Shown here: in pieces, positions 8,022-15,685 of the stretch
Layout: each line of letters starts with the position of its first letter
How positions within the stretch are numbered: position 1 is the stretch's first letter
DNA from: DSWT01 sp049975385
GTDB taxonomy: Bacteria > Chloroflexota > Anaerolineae > B4-G1 > SLSP01
Assembly: GCA_049975385.1 (NCBI GenBank)
Contig: JBNGDO010000069.1
Location: 1 to 24,272, forward strand
DNA: 24,272 bases
Reading direction: 5' to 3'
Notes under the pieces: generated by a model
The model's database searches: none
What the model saw: only the letters and a program-made list of their open reading frames with translations
What the model was told of the DNA's origin: nothing
Translations under genes and position numbers: made by a program

Positions 8022-10163
8022 ATGCGTGACAGTATTCGTGCACGATTAATCCTGGCCTTTATTGGTCTGGCTGTTGGTCCCCTATTGGTGGTTGGGGCCC
8101 TTCTGGCCTGGCAAAGCTTTACTGTGCTGGAGCAACAGGCTCTCACTTTGCAGCAGGAAGCGGCCAAGCGTGTTGCCAGTCAGGTGGCAGCATTCTTCCA
8201 GGAGCTGGAGAATGAGTTGCGTTTTACTGTTCAAACGCAGTTTTTGGGAGAGCTGGATCAGGATCAGCAGCAGAGTATTTTGGCCAATCTCCTCGCCTAC
8301 GAGAGCGCTTTTGAGGAAATCCGTCTCCTCAACAGCCAGGGGCAGGAAGTGGCTGGCGTTTATCGCGTTGGTCTTGCTCCCACTGCCCCGGAGCAGGTTG
8401 ATCGTTCGCAGGCCGATGAGTTTGTCATTCCCCAAACTACGGGACAGATCTACTATGGCCCTATTCGTTACGATCAGACCACCAACGAACCGGTCATAAC
8501 CATCGCCGTTCCCGTGGTCAATTTGCGCACCGGTTTGGTAGACAACGTGCTCGTTTCTGTTGCCCGCATCAAGACAGTCTGGGATCTCATTGCCAGTATC
8601 CAGGTTAGCCCAGGTCAGAGTGTCTATATCGTGGCCGCCGAGGAAAAAGTGGTGGCTCACCGTAATCCCTCGGTCGTCTTGCGCGGCACCACTTTTGCTG
8701 TGCCCGAGCAGGGAGGCGTTCAGGCTGGACTCAATGGCGAGAGGGTTGTGCTCGCTTTTGAAACGTTGAGCTTGGGGCAGCAACAATTCAACATTGTAGC
8801 TGAGCAAACTATTGCGGAGGCGTTGGCACTGGCCTTCAATACGATCTTGATCAGCGCGGGGCTCATTGTAGTGACACTGGTACTTGCTGTCGTGATAAGC
8901 TTGGTAGCCGTGCGCCAGATCGTGCGTCCGATTCAGGCGCTAGCGGCAACGGCCCAGGCAATTAGCGCTGGCGACCTGTCACAACAGGTGGAAATCGAGC
9001 GTCAAGATGAGTTGGGGGTCTTGGCCGATGCTTTCAACAGTATGACGATGCAAATGCAGTCGCTCATCAGTGGCTTGGAACAGCGCGTGGCGGAACGCAC
9101 GAACGAGCTAGAGAACAGGTCGCGTTACTTGCAGGCTTCTGCAGAAGTCAGCCGGGCGACAAGTGTGATCCTGGAGACGGATCAGCTCATTCGGCAGACC
9201 GTCGATTTGATCCGGCAACGGTTTGGGCTCTACTATGTCGGCCTGTTTCTGGTCGATGAACTGGGTGAGTGGGCTGTGCTACGAGCCGGTACCGGTGAAG
9301 CCGGACAAAAAATGTTAGCTCGCGGCCACAAGTTACAGATCGGCGGCGGTTCTATGGTTGGGTGGAGTATTGCCAACGCCCAACCGCGCATCGCCCAGGT
9401 TGCCGCGGAGGACGCTGTGCGGTTGGCAACGACCGAGTTGCCTGACACGCGCTCAGAAGCGGCCCTCCCGCTGCGCACACGGGGCGGGGTTATCGGCGCA
9501 GTGACAGTACAAAGCGACCGTCCCGGTGTTTTCGATGAGGCCACGCTTGCCGTGCTGCAAATCATGGCCGATCAGGTCGCTAACGCGATTGAGAATGCCC
9601 GCCTGTTTGCAGAGTCTCAAACGGCTTTGGAAACGGCCCGTGAGGCCTATGGGGAGCTTTCCCGCCAGGGCTGGTTGGCCATGCTACAGGCAAATCGAGA
9701 GCTGGGGTTCCGCTTTGCTCGTTCGACTGTTACGCCAGCGGAAGGCGAGTGGCAGCCGGAAATGCTCCGGGCGGTGAAAGATGGGCAGAGTGTGATCGGC
9801 AACGATACCGCGCAGCCAACGTTGACCATCCCCCTCAAGGTGCGTGACCAAGTGGTGGGTGTGTTGGACTTGCAGCGTGATACGCCTGACCGTCCATGGA
9901 CGGACGCCGATCAGGTGCTGGTGGAGACACTGGCCGAGCAGTTGGGGGTGGCGTTGGAAAGCGCGCGACTGTATCAGGACACGCAACGTCGCGCCGCGCA
10001 GGAACGACTGATCGGCGAGGTCACCGGTCGCATCCGCGAGTCGCTCGACATCGAAACCGTGCTCAGGACGACGGCCAGCGAGATTCGCCAGGCGCTCGAT
10101 CTGGACACCCTGGTGATTCGCCTGGCGACGCCAGATAATGACGATACATCCGGCCTGGCGTAG
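8022..10163 (+). CDS. dCache-HAMP membrane receptor with GAF and GAF-like domains, no output domain
   Basis: A 713-residue protein. TM1 is at about 9-31 and TM2 at 273-297. The extracytoplasmic part between them (34-270) has the pattern of a double-Cache domain: FFQELENELRFTVQTQ, then IRLLNSQGQEV, IYYGPIRYDQTTNEPVITIAVPV, VYIVAAEEKVVAHRNPSVV. A HAMP domain is at 296-350 (IVRPIQALAATAQAISAGDL, DELGVLADAFNSM). A coiled coil with VAERTNELENRSRYLQ leads into a GAF domain at 372-530 (YYVGLFLVDE, AGTGEAGQKM, GGGSMVG). The GAF-like domain is at 543-648 (RQGWLAML, LTIPLKVRDQVVGVLD), and the C-terminal segment at 661-703 ends after LVIRLA. Such proteins usually continue into a kinase or chemotaxis domain; this one stops. 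It may sense a small ligand directly or read the lipoprotein encoded just upstream. Confidence 0.9.
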   Translation: MRDSIRARLILAFIGLAVGPLLVVGALLAWQSFTVLEQQALTLQQEAAKRVASQVAAFFQELENELRFTVQTQFLGELDQDQQQSILANLLAYESAFEEIRLLNSQGQEVAGVYRVGLAPTAPEQVDRSQADEFVIPQTTGQIYYGPIRYDQTTNEPVITIAVPVVNLRTGLVDNVLVSVARIKTVWDLIASIQVSPGQSVYIVAAEEKVVAHRNPSVVLRGTTFAVPEQGGVQAGLNGERVVLAFETLSLGQQQFNIVAEQTIAEALALAFNTILISAGLIVVTLVLAVVISLVAVRQIVRPIQALAATAQAISAGDLSQQVEIERQDELGVLADAFNSMTMQMQSLISGLEQRVAERTNELENRSRYLQASAEVSRATSVILETDQLIRQTVDLIRQRFGLYYVGLFLVDELGEWAVLRAGTGEAGQKMLARGHKLQIGGGSMVGWSIANAQPRIAQVAAEDAVRLATTELPDTRSEAALPLRTRGGVIGAVTVQSDRPGVFDEATLAVLQIMADQVANAIENARLFAESQTALETAREAYGELSRQGWLAMLQANRELGFRFARSTVTPAEGEWQPEMLRAVKDGQSVIGNDTAQPTLTIPLKVRDQVVGVLDLQRDTPDRPWTDADQVLVETLAEQLGVALESARLYQDTQRRAAQERLIGEVTGRIRESLDIETVLRTTASEIRQALDLDTLVIRLATPDNDDTSGLA

Positions 10164-10176
10164 AAAGGACGTGACT

Positions 10177-11895
10177 ATGTGGGAAAACATCAAGCGGCTG
10201 CTATCACCGCCGGTCTTTGCCGGGGATGAAGAGAAGACGCGCGTCGCAGCTCTGCTCAACGCCATACTGTGGATTTTCGTCGGTATCTGCATTGCCGCCG
10301 GGCTCTTCTTTCTCTTCTTGCCCAATCCGGAGCTGTCTGTCCCCCTCGTTGGGGTATTCCTACTGGTAAACGGTGGCCTGCTATGGATGATGCGGCGTGG
10401 CCATGTTTCTGCCGCCAGTTTCCTATTTCTTATTGGTTTTTGGACATTGATGACAGCCGTGTGTGTCTTTTTGGGTGGTACACATTCTGCGACTTATTGG
10501 AGTTATATCGTCATTGTCGTCGTCGCCGGTTTATTGCTCGGTGGACGCGGGGGCATCATCTTTGCCGTGCTGAGTGTGGTGGCTACGTTGGGCATTACGC
10601 TGGCTCAAACTGCCAATCTGTTGCCCGCTGGACTCAGCGTCAGAACGCCTATGGAACAATGGTGGCCGCTGAGCCTGTTTGTGATGACCACGGCAGGGCT
10701 GCTCAACCTGGCCTCGCGCAGCTTGAACGATGCCCTTCAGCGGGCTCGCCGCTATGCCGCTGAACTGGAAGAACAACGCGCCGGGTTGGAAGTGACCGTG
10801 GAGGAACGCACGCGAGACCTGGCCCGCCGCACGCGCTACCTGGAAGTCACCACTGCTATCGCCCGCGAGGCGACTTCTGAACTAGAATTGGACGCACTGA
10901 TGACCAACGTCGTCAATTCAATCAGCCGGCAATTTGGTTTTTATCACACCGGTTTGTTTCTGCTCGACGCTGCGGGCGAATGGGCCGAGCTAAAAGCCGC
11001 TTCTAGCGAGGGTGGGCAGCAGATGCTGGCGCGTGGTCATCGCCTGCGCGTTGGGGAGGAGGGGATGGTTGGTTACGTCTCGAGGCGTGGTGAGCCGTGT
11101 ATCGCCCTGGACACGGGTCAGGATCGCGTCTTTTTTAATAGCCCCGATTTACCTTTCACGCGATCCGAAGCCGCGTTGCCCTTACGCGCCCGTGGGCGGG
11201 TGATCGGCGTGCTCGACGTGCAAAGCACTGAGCCAGAAGCGTTTACCCAAGAGGATGTCGCGGTATTACAGACCCTGGCGGACCAGGTGACAACAGCGAT
11301 CAACAACGCGCGCCTGTTCCGGCAGGTCGAGGAAAGCGCCGAAGCCGAACGACGCGCTTTTGGCGGGCTATCCGCGCAGGCGTGGGCCAACCTGCTCAGC
11401 GCCCAGACCGCCCTGGGTTTTGTGAGCAATCGCCAAACTGTCGTGCCGGTTGGCGACACGTGGACCCCACAAATGCAGGCCGCCCTGACAAAGGGTCAGA
11501 TTGCAGCCGACACCGAGAGCGCGGCGCTCGCCATACCGATCAAAGTGCGCGATCGCGTCATCGGTGTCATTGACGGGCGTAAGTCCGGTGGTAGTGGGCA
11601 GTGGACGCAAGAGGAGATTGCGCTGATGCAGACATTGGCCGAACAGTCGGCGCTGGCCCTGGAGAGCGCGCGGTTGTATCAGGATAGCCAACGCCGTGCG
11701 ACTCGTGAGCGCATGGTCGGTGAGGTGACTGGACGCATCCGTGAAACACTGAATGTAGAGGCCGTGCTCAAGACGGCGGCTGACGAAATTCGTCAGGCGT
11801 TGCAACTGGACCGCCTGGTCGTGCGCCTGGGCACGCCGGGTGAGGATGCCATTCGGCGCACCGAGAAAGGAAACCAAGATGTGGAACAAGATTAA
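10177..11895 (+). CDS. Six-TM membrane sensor with DEExTR cap motif, GAF and GAF-like domains
   Basis: A 572-residue protein. I chose ATG 10177 because AAAGGA lies just upstream and the N-terminus MWENIKRLL then matches the next paralogue; the frame is open back to 10138. A cytoplasmic cap (PPVFAGDEEKTRVAALLN, 11-28) precedes about six TM helices at 29-180. A coiled coil (VTVEERTRDLARRTRYLE) leads into the GAF domain at about 222-383 (FGFYHTGLFLLD, KAASSEGGQQM, TRSEAALPLRARG, VLDVQST). The GAF-like domain is at 397-505 (AQAWANLL, LAIPIKVRDRVIGVIDG). The C-terminal segment at 512-553 (VGEVTGRIRETLNVEAVL) ends after VVRLGTP plus a charged tail. The last 17 bases overlap the next gene. It is most similar in this window to the protein that follows, so the two look like a tandem duplication. 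Confidence 0.87.
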   Translation: MWENIKRLLSPPVFAGDEEKTRVAALLNAILWIFVGICIAAGLFFLFLPNPELSVPLVGVFLLVNGGLLWMMRRGHVSAASFLFLIGFWTLMTAVCVFLGGTHSATYWSYIVIVVVAGLLLGGRGGIIFAVLSVVATLGITLAQTANLLPAGLSVRTPMEQWWPLSLFVMTTAGLLNLASRSLNDALQRARRYAAELEEQRAGLEVTVEERTRDLARRTRYLEVTTAIAREATSELELDALMTNVVNSISRQFGFYHTGLFLLDAAGEWAELKAASSEGGQQMLARGHRLRVGEEGMVGYVSRRGEPCIALDTGQDRVFFNSPDLPFTRSEAALPLRARGRVIGVLDVQSTEPEAFTQEDVAVLQTLADQVTTAINNARLFRQVEESAEAERRAFGGLSAQAWANLLSAQTALGFVSNRQTVVPVGDTWTPQMQAALTKGQIAADTESAALAIPIKVRDRVIGVIDGRKSGGSGQWTQEEIALMQTLAEQSALALESARLYQDSQRRATRERMVGEVTGRIRETLNVEAVLKTAADEIRQALQLDRLVVRLGTPGEDAIRRTEKGNQDVEQD

Positions 11896-13588
11896 GCAGT
11901 TTCTCGCTGCCCCCGTCTTCGCCGACGATGAAGAGAAGACACGTGTGGCAGCATTGCTCAATCCGCTGCTCATAAGCCTTTTCGTGGTTGACATACTTGG
12001 CGCATTGGCGACGATCTTCGTATTTGCGCAAAAACTGGGCAGCGGCATCGCTGTCGTGCTTATCTTCGTTATCGCAGTTGTAGCGAAGGTGCTGATGCAA
12101 CTAGGGTATGTGCGCGCGTCCGGGTTGGTATTCATTATCGGTACGTGGCTTCCTGTATCGGCAATTTATCAGCTTTCCGGTCAGCGTAGTTTCTCCGGCG
12201 TCGCCCTGGTGAGCCTCACCGTGATTGCCGGCCTGATTTTGGGGCGGCGGGCTGCTGTCGTTGTCGCCGTGTTGAGCAGTCTTACCTCATTGGTGATATA
12301 CATTGCGGCCGAACTCGGTTATCCGCTGCCCAATCTCTTTCCGGCACCGCAGTCGGCTAATTGGGTGATGTTTACCATAGGCCTGGCGATGGCGGTTGCA
12401 CCGCTGAACCTGGCCTTGCGTAGCCTGAACACCGCGCTGAACCGTGCGCAGCGTTACGCCACCGAATCGGAGCAACAGCGTGCCCATATCGAGACGCTGG
12501 CAGAGGAGCGCGCGCAAGACTTGAATCGTCGCACGGGGTATCTGGGCGCTACCACGGAGATTGCTGCTGAGATCGCGGTGCAACGCGATCCTGAGGTGCT
12601 GTTGCAACGGGTCACCGAGGTCATAAGCCGGCAGTTCGGTTTTTATCATACGGGCGTCTTTTTATTGGACGATAACAGGCAGTGGGCTGTGTTGCGCGCT
12701 GCCTCCAGCGAGGGTGGGCAGCGTCTGCTGCAGCGCCAGCACCGCCTGCGTGTCGGTGCAGAAGGTATTGTGGGGGCGGTGGCTGCTCACGGGCAATATC
12801 GCATCGCGCAAGACGTTGGCGCGGATGTGGTATTCTTCGCGAATCCTGATTTGCCCGAAACACGCTCCGAAATGGCCTTGCCGCTGCGTGTGCGCCGTGA
12901 GATCATCGGCGTGCTCGACGTGCAGAGTACGGCGCCAAACGCTTTCACCGATGAGGATGTGAGTATGTTGCAAGCGTTGGCGGATCAAGTGTCGGTGGCT
13001 GTGAGCAATGCGCGTTTGTTGCAGCAGGTGGAAGAGAGCATCGATGCCGAGCGCCGGGCTTACGGTCAAATGGCGCGCGAAACGTGGCATGCGCTGCTCC
13101 GGGCACGTCCTGACTTAGCTTTTGCCAGCAATGAGGACGGCGTCACGTCTTTCACGGACTGGGAGCCGCAGATGAAGATGGCAGCGCAGACCGGTCGGGC
13201 GGCTGGTGAGGGCGATACGCTCGCCATTCCTATCCGCGTGCGCGATCAAGTGATCGGCGTGATTGACGGCCGTAAACCCGATGGCACAGCGTGGTCCGAC
13301 GAGGAAATCAGCCTGTTGCAAACGTTGACCGAACAACTGAGCACCGCACTCGAAGGCGCGCAACTCTACGAGGACACCCAACGCCGTGCGGCCCGCGAGC
13401 AGTTGGCGCGCGAGATCACGGCGGAAATGCGGCGCTCATTGGACGTCACCACCGTGCTGCAAACGGCACTCCACCAACTGCAAACCTCGTTGGGCCTCGA
13501 CGAAGCCGAGGTGTGGATCGAGGAAACGTCTTCAGAGACCCACTCTGTCTCCCCCCCACCGGGGGGGATTAAGGGGGGGATGCGATAG
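11879..13588 (+). CDS. Six-TM membrane sensor with DEExTR cap motif, GAF and GAF-like domains; element-derived tail
   Basis: A 569-residue protein starting at an ATG inside the end of the previous gene. AGAAAGGA at 11864-11871 supports this start over a GTG at 11840, and the MWNKIKQFL N-terminus matches the paralogue upstream. The cap APVFADDEEKTRVAALLN (11-28) is nearly identical to that of the preceding protein. About six TM helices span 29-180, then a coiled coil, a GAF domain at 222-383 (FGFYHTGVFLLDD, RAASSEGGQRLL, TRSEMALPLRVRR), a GAF-like domain at 397-500 (ETWHALL, LAIPIRVRDQVIGVIDG), and the C-terminal segment at 507-547 ending in AEVWIEE. The final residues SPPPGGIKGGMR are encoded by a C-run/G-run hairpin element rather than by sequence shared with other paralogues. 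Confidence 0.87.
   Translation: MWNKIKQFLAAPVFADDEEKTRVAALLNPLLISLFVVDILGALATIFVFAQKLGSGIAVVLIFVIAVVAKVLMQLGYVRASGLVFIIGTWLPVSAIYQLSGQRSFSGVALVSLTVIAGLILGRRAAVVVAVLSSLTSLVIYIAAELGYPLPNLFPAPQSANWVMFTIGLAMAVAPLNLALRSLNTALNRAQRYATESEQQRAHIETLAEERAQDLNRRTGYLGATTEIAAEIAVQRDPEVLLQRVTEVISRQFGFYHTGVFLLDDNRQWAVLRAASSEGGQRLLQRQHRLRVGAEGIVGAVAAHGQYRIAQDVGADVVFFANPDLPETRSEMALPLRVRREIIGVLDVQSTAPNAFTDEDVSMLQALADQVSVAVSNARLLQQVEESIDAERRAYGQMARETWHALLRARPDLAFASNEDGVTSFTDWEPQMKMAAQTGRAAGEGDTLAIPIRVRDQVIGVIDGRKPDGTAWSDEEISLLQTLTEQLSTALEGAQLYEDTQRRAAREQLAREITAEMRRSLDVTTVLQTALHQLQTSLGLDEAEVWIEETSSETHSVSPPPGGIKGGMR
13551..13579 (+). repeat. C7/G7 hairpin element with a second G-run at the 3' end of a sensor gene
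   Basis: Seven C at 13551-13557 are followed by ACC and seven G at 13561-13567, able to pair fully. After ATTAA a second run of seven G follows at 13573-13579, which could pair with the same C-run instead. The element encodes the extreme C-terminus of the upstream protein and ends about 20 bases before the next start codon. Its shape resembles short dispersed palindromic elements; only one copy is visible here, so dispersal is a guess. Confidence 0.5.
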
Positions 13589-13600
13589 CAGAGGAATACT

Positions 13601-15685
13601 ATGTTCAAGTGGATCAAAGACTACTTCACATTACCGGAATTTGAGGACGACGAGCAGACGCGGCGCGCGCGCTTGCTTATCTCCATCCTGGTGCCTTTCT
13701 CGGTGCTGACGGTTCTTGTGGTTGGGGTTATGGTGGCGCTGTATGGTTTTCCCCAACGGTTCGCGGATACGAGCCCCATCATCGCTGCGGTGCTTATTGT
13801 CGTAGGCACTTTGCTCTCATTTCCGCTTGTCCGCCGTGGGTTTCCCACCGGCCTGACACTGGGCATTCTCCTGTTGATGTGGGGGGTAGTCACCAGTTGG
13901 ATATGGTCTAAAGAGGGCCTAAGCGGCGGTCACACCAGCTACACCTACGTGTTGGTGATCGTGCTGGCCGCTCTGTTACTCGGGCCGCGCAGCGTCATAA
14001 TGGTGACGATTCTATCGCTTATTGGGATTTTGGGCGCGATCTATGCCGAAAATCGTGGCTGGATTCCCGGTGCCACGGGCGTTGCTCTTGTGGATGGGCT
14101 GATCGTATGCACTATTGTGCTGTTGACGGGCGTTTTCCTGCGCTACGCTGTGAAAAGCATGCAAGATGCAATCAACCGTGCCCGGCGTTCGGCACAGGCG
14201 CAGGCGGAGGCCAACAGCGAGCTGGAAGCGATTCGCCGCTCACTGGAAGAACGTGTGGCGGCCCGCACGCAGGATTTGCAATCCCGTTCGACGCTGTTGC
14301 TGACAGCCCTCGATCTGGGCCGCGCCGCGGCTTCGTTGCGCGATCTCGAGGACTTGTTATCTCGTATGCCGCAGAGGATCTCCGAACAGACGGGTTTTTA
14401 CCACGTGGGCCTCTTTTTGCTGGATGAATATGAACAATTCGCCGTTCTGCGCGGTGCGAACAGCCCTGAGGGACAACAGTTGATGGCACAACATCATCGT
14501 TCGGCAGTTGGCGCGTCGGATCTTATCGGTACGGTTACCGGGAAACGCGAATTGCGCGTGGCGGTGGATGTTGGTTCGGATGCAGTGTCGTTCGCCGATT
14601 CGCCGTTCCCGCGCACGCGGTCCCGGTTGGCGTTACCGCTCATTGCCGGGGATCGTCTGATCGGTGTGTTGGATGTGCACAGCACGGAATCCGATATTTT
14701 GACGGATCAGATGATTGAGGTTGTGCGCCTGCTGGCCGATCAGATTGCCATTGCGATTGAGAGTGCGCAACTGTTCGCCCAGAGTCAGGCGGCACTGGAG
14801 GCGGAGCTCCGTGCGTATGGTACAGTCAGCCGTGAAGCCTGGCGGGATATGGTGCGCACTCAGGGCGCCGCCGAAGGCGGCTTGCGCTTTCTCTCCGATG
14901 CGCCAGGCGTCATTCGTCCGGCATCCGGTGAGAAGCCTGCCGTCATGCAGCAGGCGCGACAAACCGGGCGCGTTGTCAAGGAAGCTGATTCGACTTTGGC
15001 TGTCCCTATCCAGATCCGCGAAGGCGTCAATATTGGCGCGCTGCGGCTAAACAAGTCCACCTGGAGTGAGGACGAAATCGCGCTGGTCGAGACGCTGACC
15101 GAGCAGCTCGGCGCGGCCCTGGAAAGCGCGCGGCTGTACCAGGAGACCCAACGCCGTGAGGCCCGTGAGCGCATCACGCGCGAGATCACGGAAGACATTC
15201 GCCGCTCGGTCGATATGGAAGTCATTCTGAAATCTGCGCTGAGCAACCTGGGAGAGGCCCTGGGTGTCCCGCGCACCTACGTGCGCCTGATGTTGGGCGA
15301 ACCATCGCCGGGCGAACNNNNNNNNNNNNNNNNNNNNNNNNNNNNNNNNNNNNNNNNNNNNNNNNNNNNNNNNNNNNNNNNNNNNNNNNNNNNNNNNNNN
15401 NNNNNNNNNNNNNNNNNGGGCGAACCATCGCCGGGCGAACATGCACCGAGCGAGGGGCCGCCGGATGTGGAAGTGACGAGCCAGGAAGCGCTGGATGAGG
15501 CATTGTCTAGCGAAGCATTGCCGGCTGAAGGTTTGCCGGGCGAATCTACAACCGAGGACGTTGATATGCTTTCTGTTGCGTTGGGTGATGATGCGGGTGA
15601 CGAGTCTGAGGTCTCACCGTCCCCGGATAAACCAGACGCATCCGCCGTCGTTATGGATGAAGGAGAAGAGCACGATGAGCCGTAA
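13601..15685 (+). CDS. Six-TM membrane sensor with DExTR cap motif, GAF, GAF-like domain and acidic Pro-rich tail; contains an assembly gap
   Basis: The start ATG follows GAGGA at 13591-13595. Residues 1-572 precede the gap. The cap motif is LPEFEDDEQTRRARLL (11-26); about six TM helices cover 28-182; the coiled coil has LEERVAARTQDLQSRS (215-230). The GAF domain at about 235-395 (TGFYHVGLFLLDE, GANSPEGQQLM, TRSRLALPL, VLDVHST) is more divergent than its relatives. The GAF-like domain is at 408-512 (REAWRDMV, TLAVPIQIREGVNIGALR) and the C-terminal segment at 525-565 ends in TYVRLM. A tail begins with GEPSPGE, is interrupted by 100 N, resumes with GEPSPGEHAP and continues for about 88 residues rich in Glu, Asp, Pro and Ser. 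The true length is unknown, and the frame across the gap is assumed because the same frame is open on both sides. The gene overlaps the next start by 11 bases. Confidence 0.8.
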   Translation: MFKWIKDYFTLPEFEDDEQTRRARLLISILVPFSVLTVLVVGVMVALYGFPQRFADTSPIIAAVLIVVGTLLSFPLVRRGFPTGLTLGILLLMWGVVTSWIWSKEGLSGGHTSYTYVLVIVLAALLLGPRSVIMVTILSLIGILGAIYAENRGWIPGATGVALVDGLIVCTIVLLTGVFLRYAVKSMQDAINRARRSAQAQAEANSELEAIRRSLEERVAARTQDLQSRSTLLLTALDLGRAAASLRDLEDLLSRMPQRISEQTGFYHVGLFLLDEYEQFAVLRGANSPEGQQLMAQHHRSAVGASDLIGTVTGKRELRVAVDVGSDAVSFADSPFPRTRSRLALPLIAGDRLIGVLDVHSTESDILTDQMIEVVRLLADQIAIAIESAQLFAQSQAALEAELRAYGTVSREAWRDMVRTQGAAEGGLRFLSDAPGVIRPASGEKPAVMQQARQTGRVVKEADSTLAVPIQIREGVNIGALRLNKSTWSEDEIALVETLTEQLGAALESARLYQETQRREARERITREITEDIRRSVDMEVILKSALSNLGEALGVPRTYVRLMLGEPSPGEXXXXXXXXXXXXXXXXXXXXXXXXXXXXXXXXXXGEPSPGEHAPSEGPPDVEVTSQEALDEALSSEALPAEGLPGESTTEDVDMLSVALGDDAGDESEVSPSPDKPDASAVVMDEGEEHDEP
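15295..15440 (+). repeat. Identical 23-base direct repeats flanking the assembly gap (GEPSP-coding)
   Basis: The 23 bases at 15295-15317 and 15418-15440 are identical and each encode GEPSPGE in the same frame. Within each copy GGGCGAAC occurs twice, 15 bases apart, giving a 15-base (GEPSP) periodicity. Either a GEPSP tandem array was collapsed, or the two contig ends simply overlap and nothing is missing. Confidence 0.7.
15318..15417. other. Assembly gap of 100 N
   Basis: Exactly 100 unknown bases, the usual placeholder for a scaffold join of unknown size, inside the tail of the preceding sensor gene. Confidence 0.98.
15661..15666 (+). promoter_or_regulatory. Ribosome binding site fixing the start of the PAS/GAF protein
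   Basis: AGGAGA lies 8 bases before ATG 15675. The frame is open upstream to 15495 through the tail of the previous gene, but that extension has no homologous look and the ribosome binding site favours 15675. Confidence 0.7.

Noticed and set aside
9684..10325. Antisense open frames on the - strand here and at 11368-12135
   Set aside because: They cover the ends and starts of adjacent sensor genes with clear domain content on the + strand; their products are Arg/Gln-rich with no recognisable motif.
13551..13579. Intrinsic terminator or G-quadruplex
   Set aside because: No T-run follows the hairpin, and only two long G-runs are present, fewer than the four tracts of a standard quadruplex.
15495..15674. 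N-terminal extension of the PAS/GAF protein by 60 residues
   Set aside because: It overlaps the tail of the previous gene out of frame and shows no domain-like sequence; the ribosome binding site at 15661 supports the later ATG.
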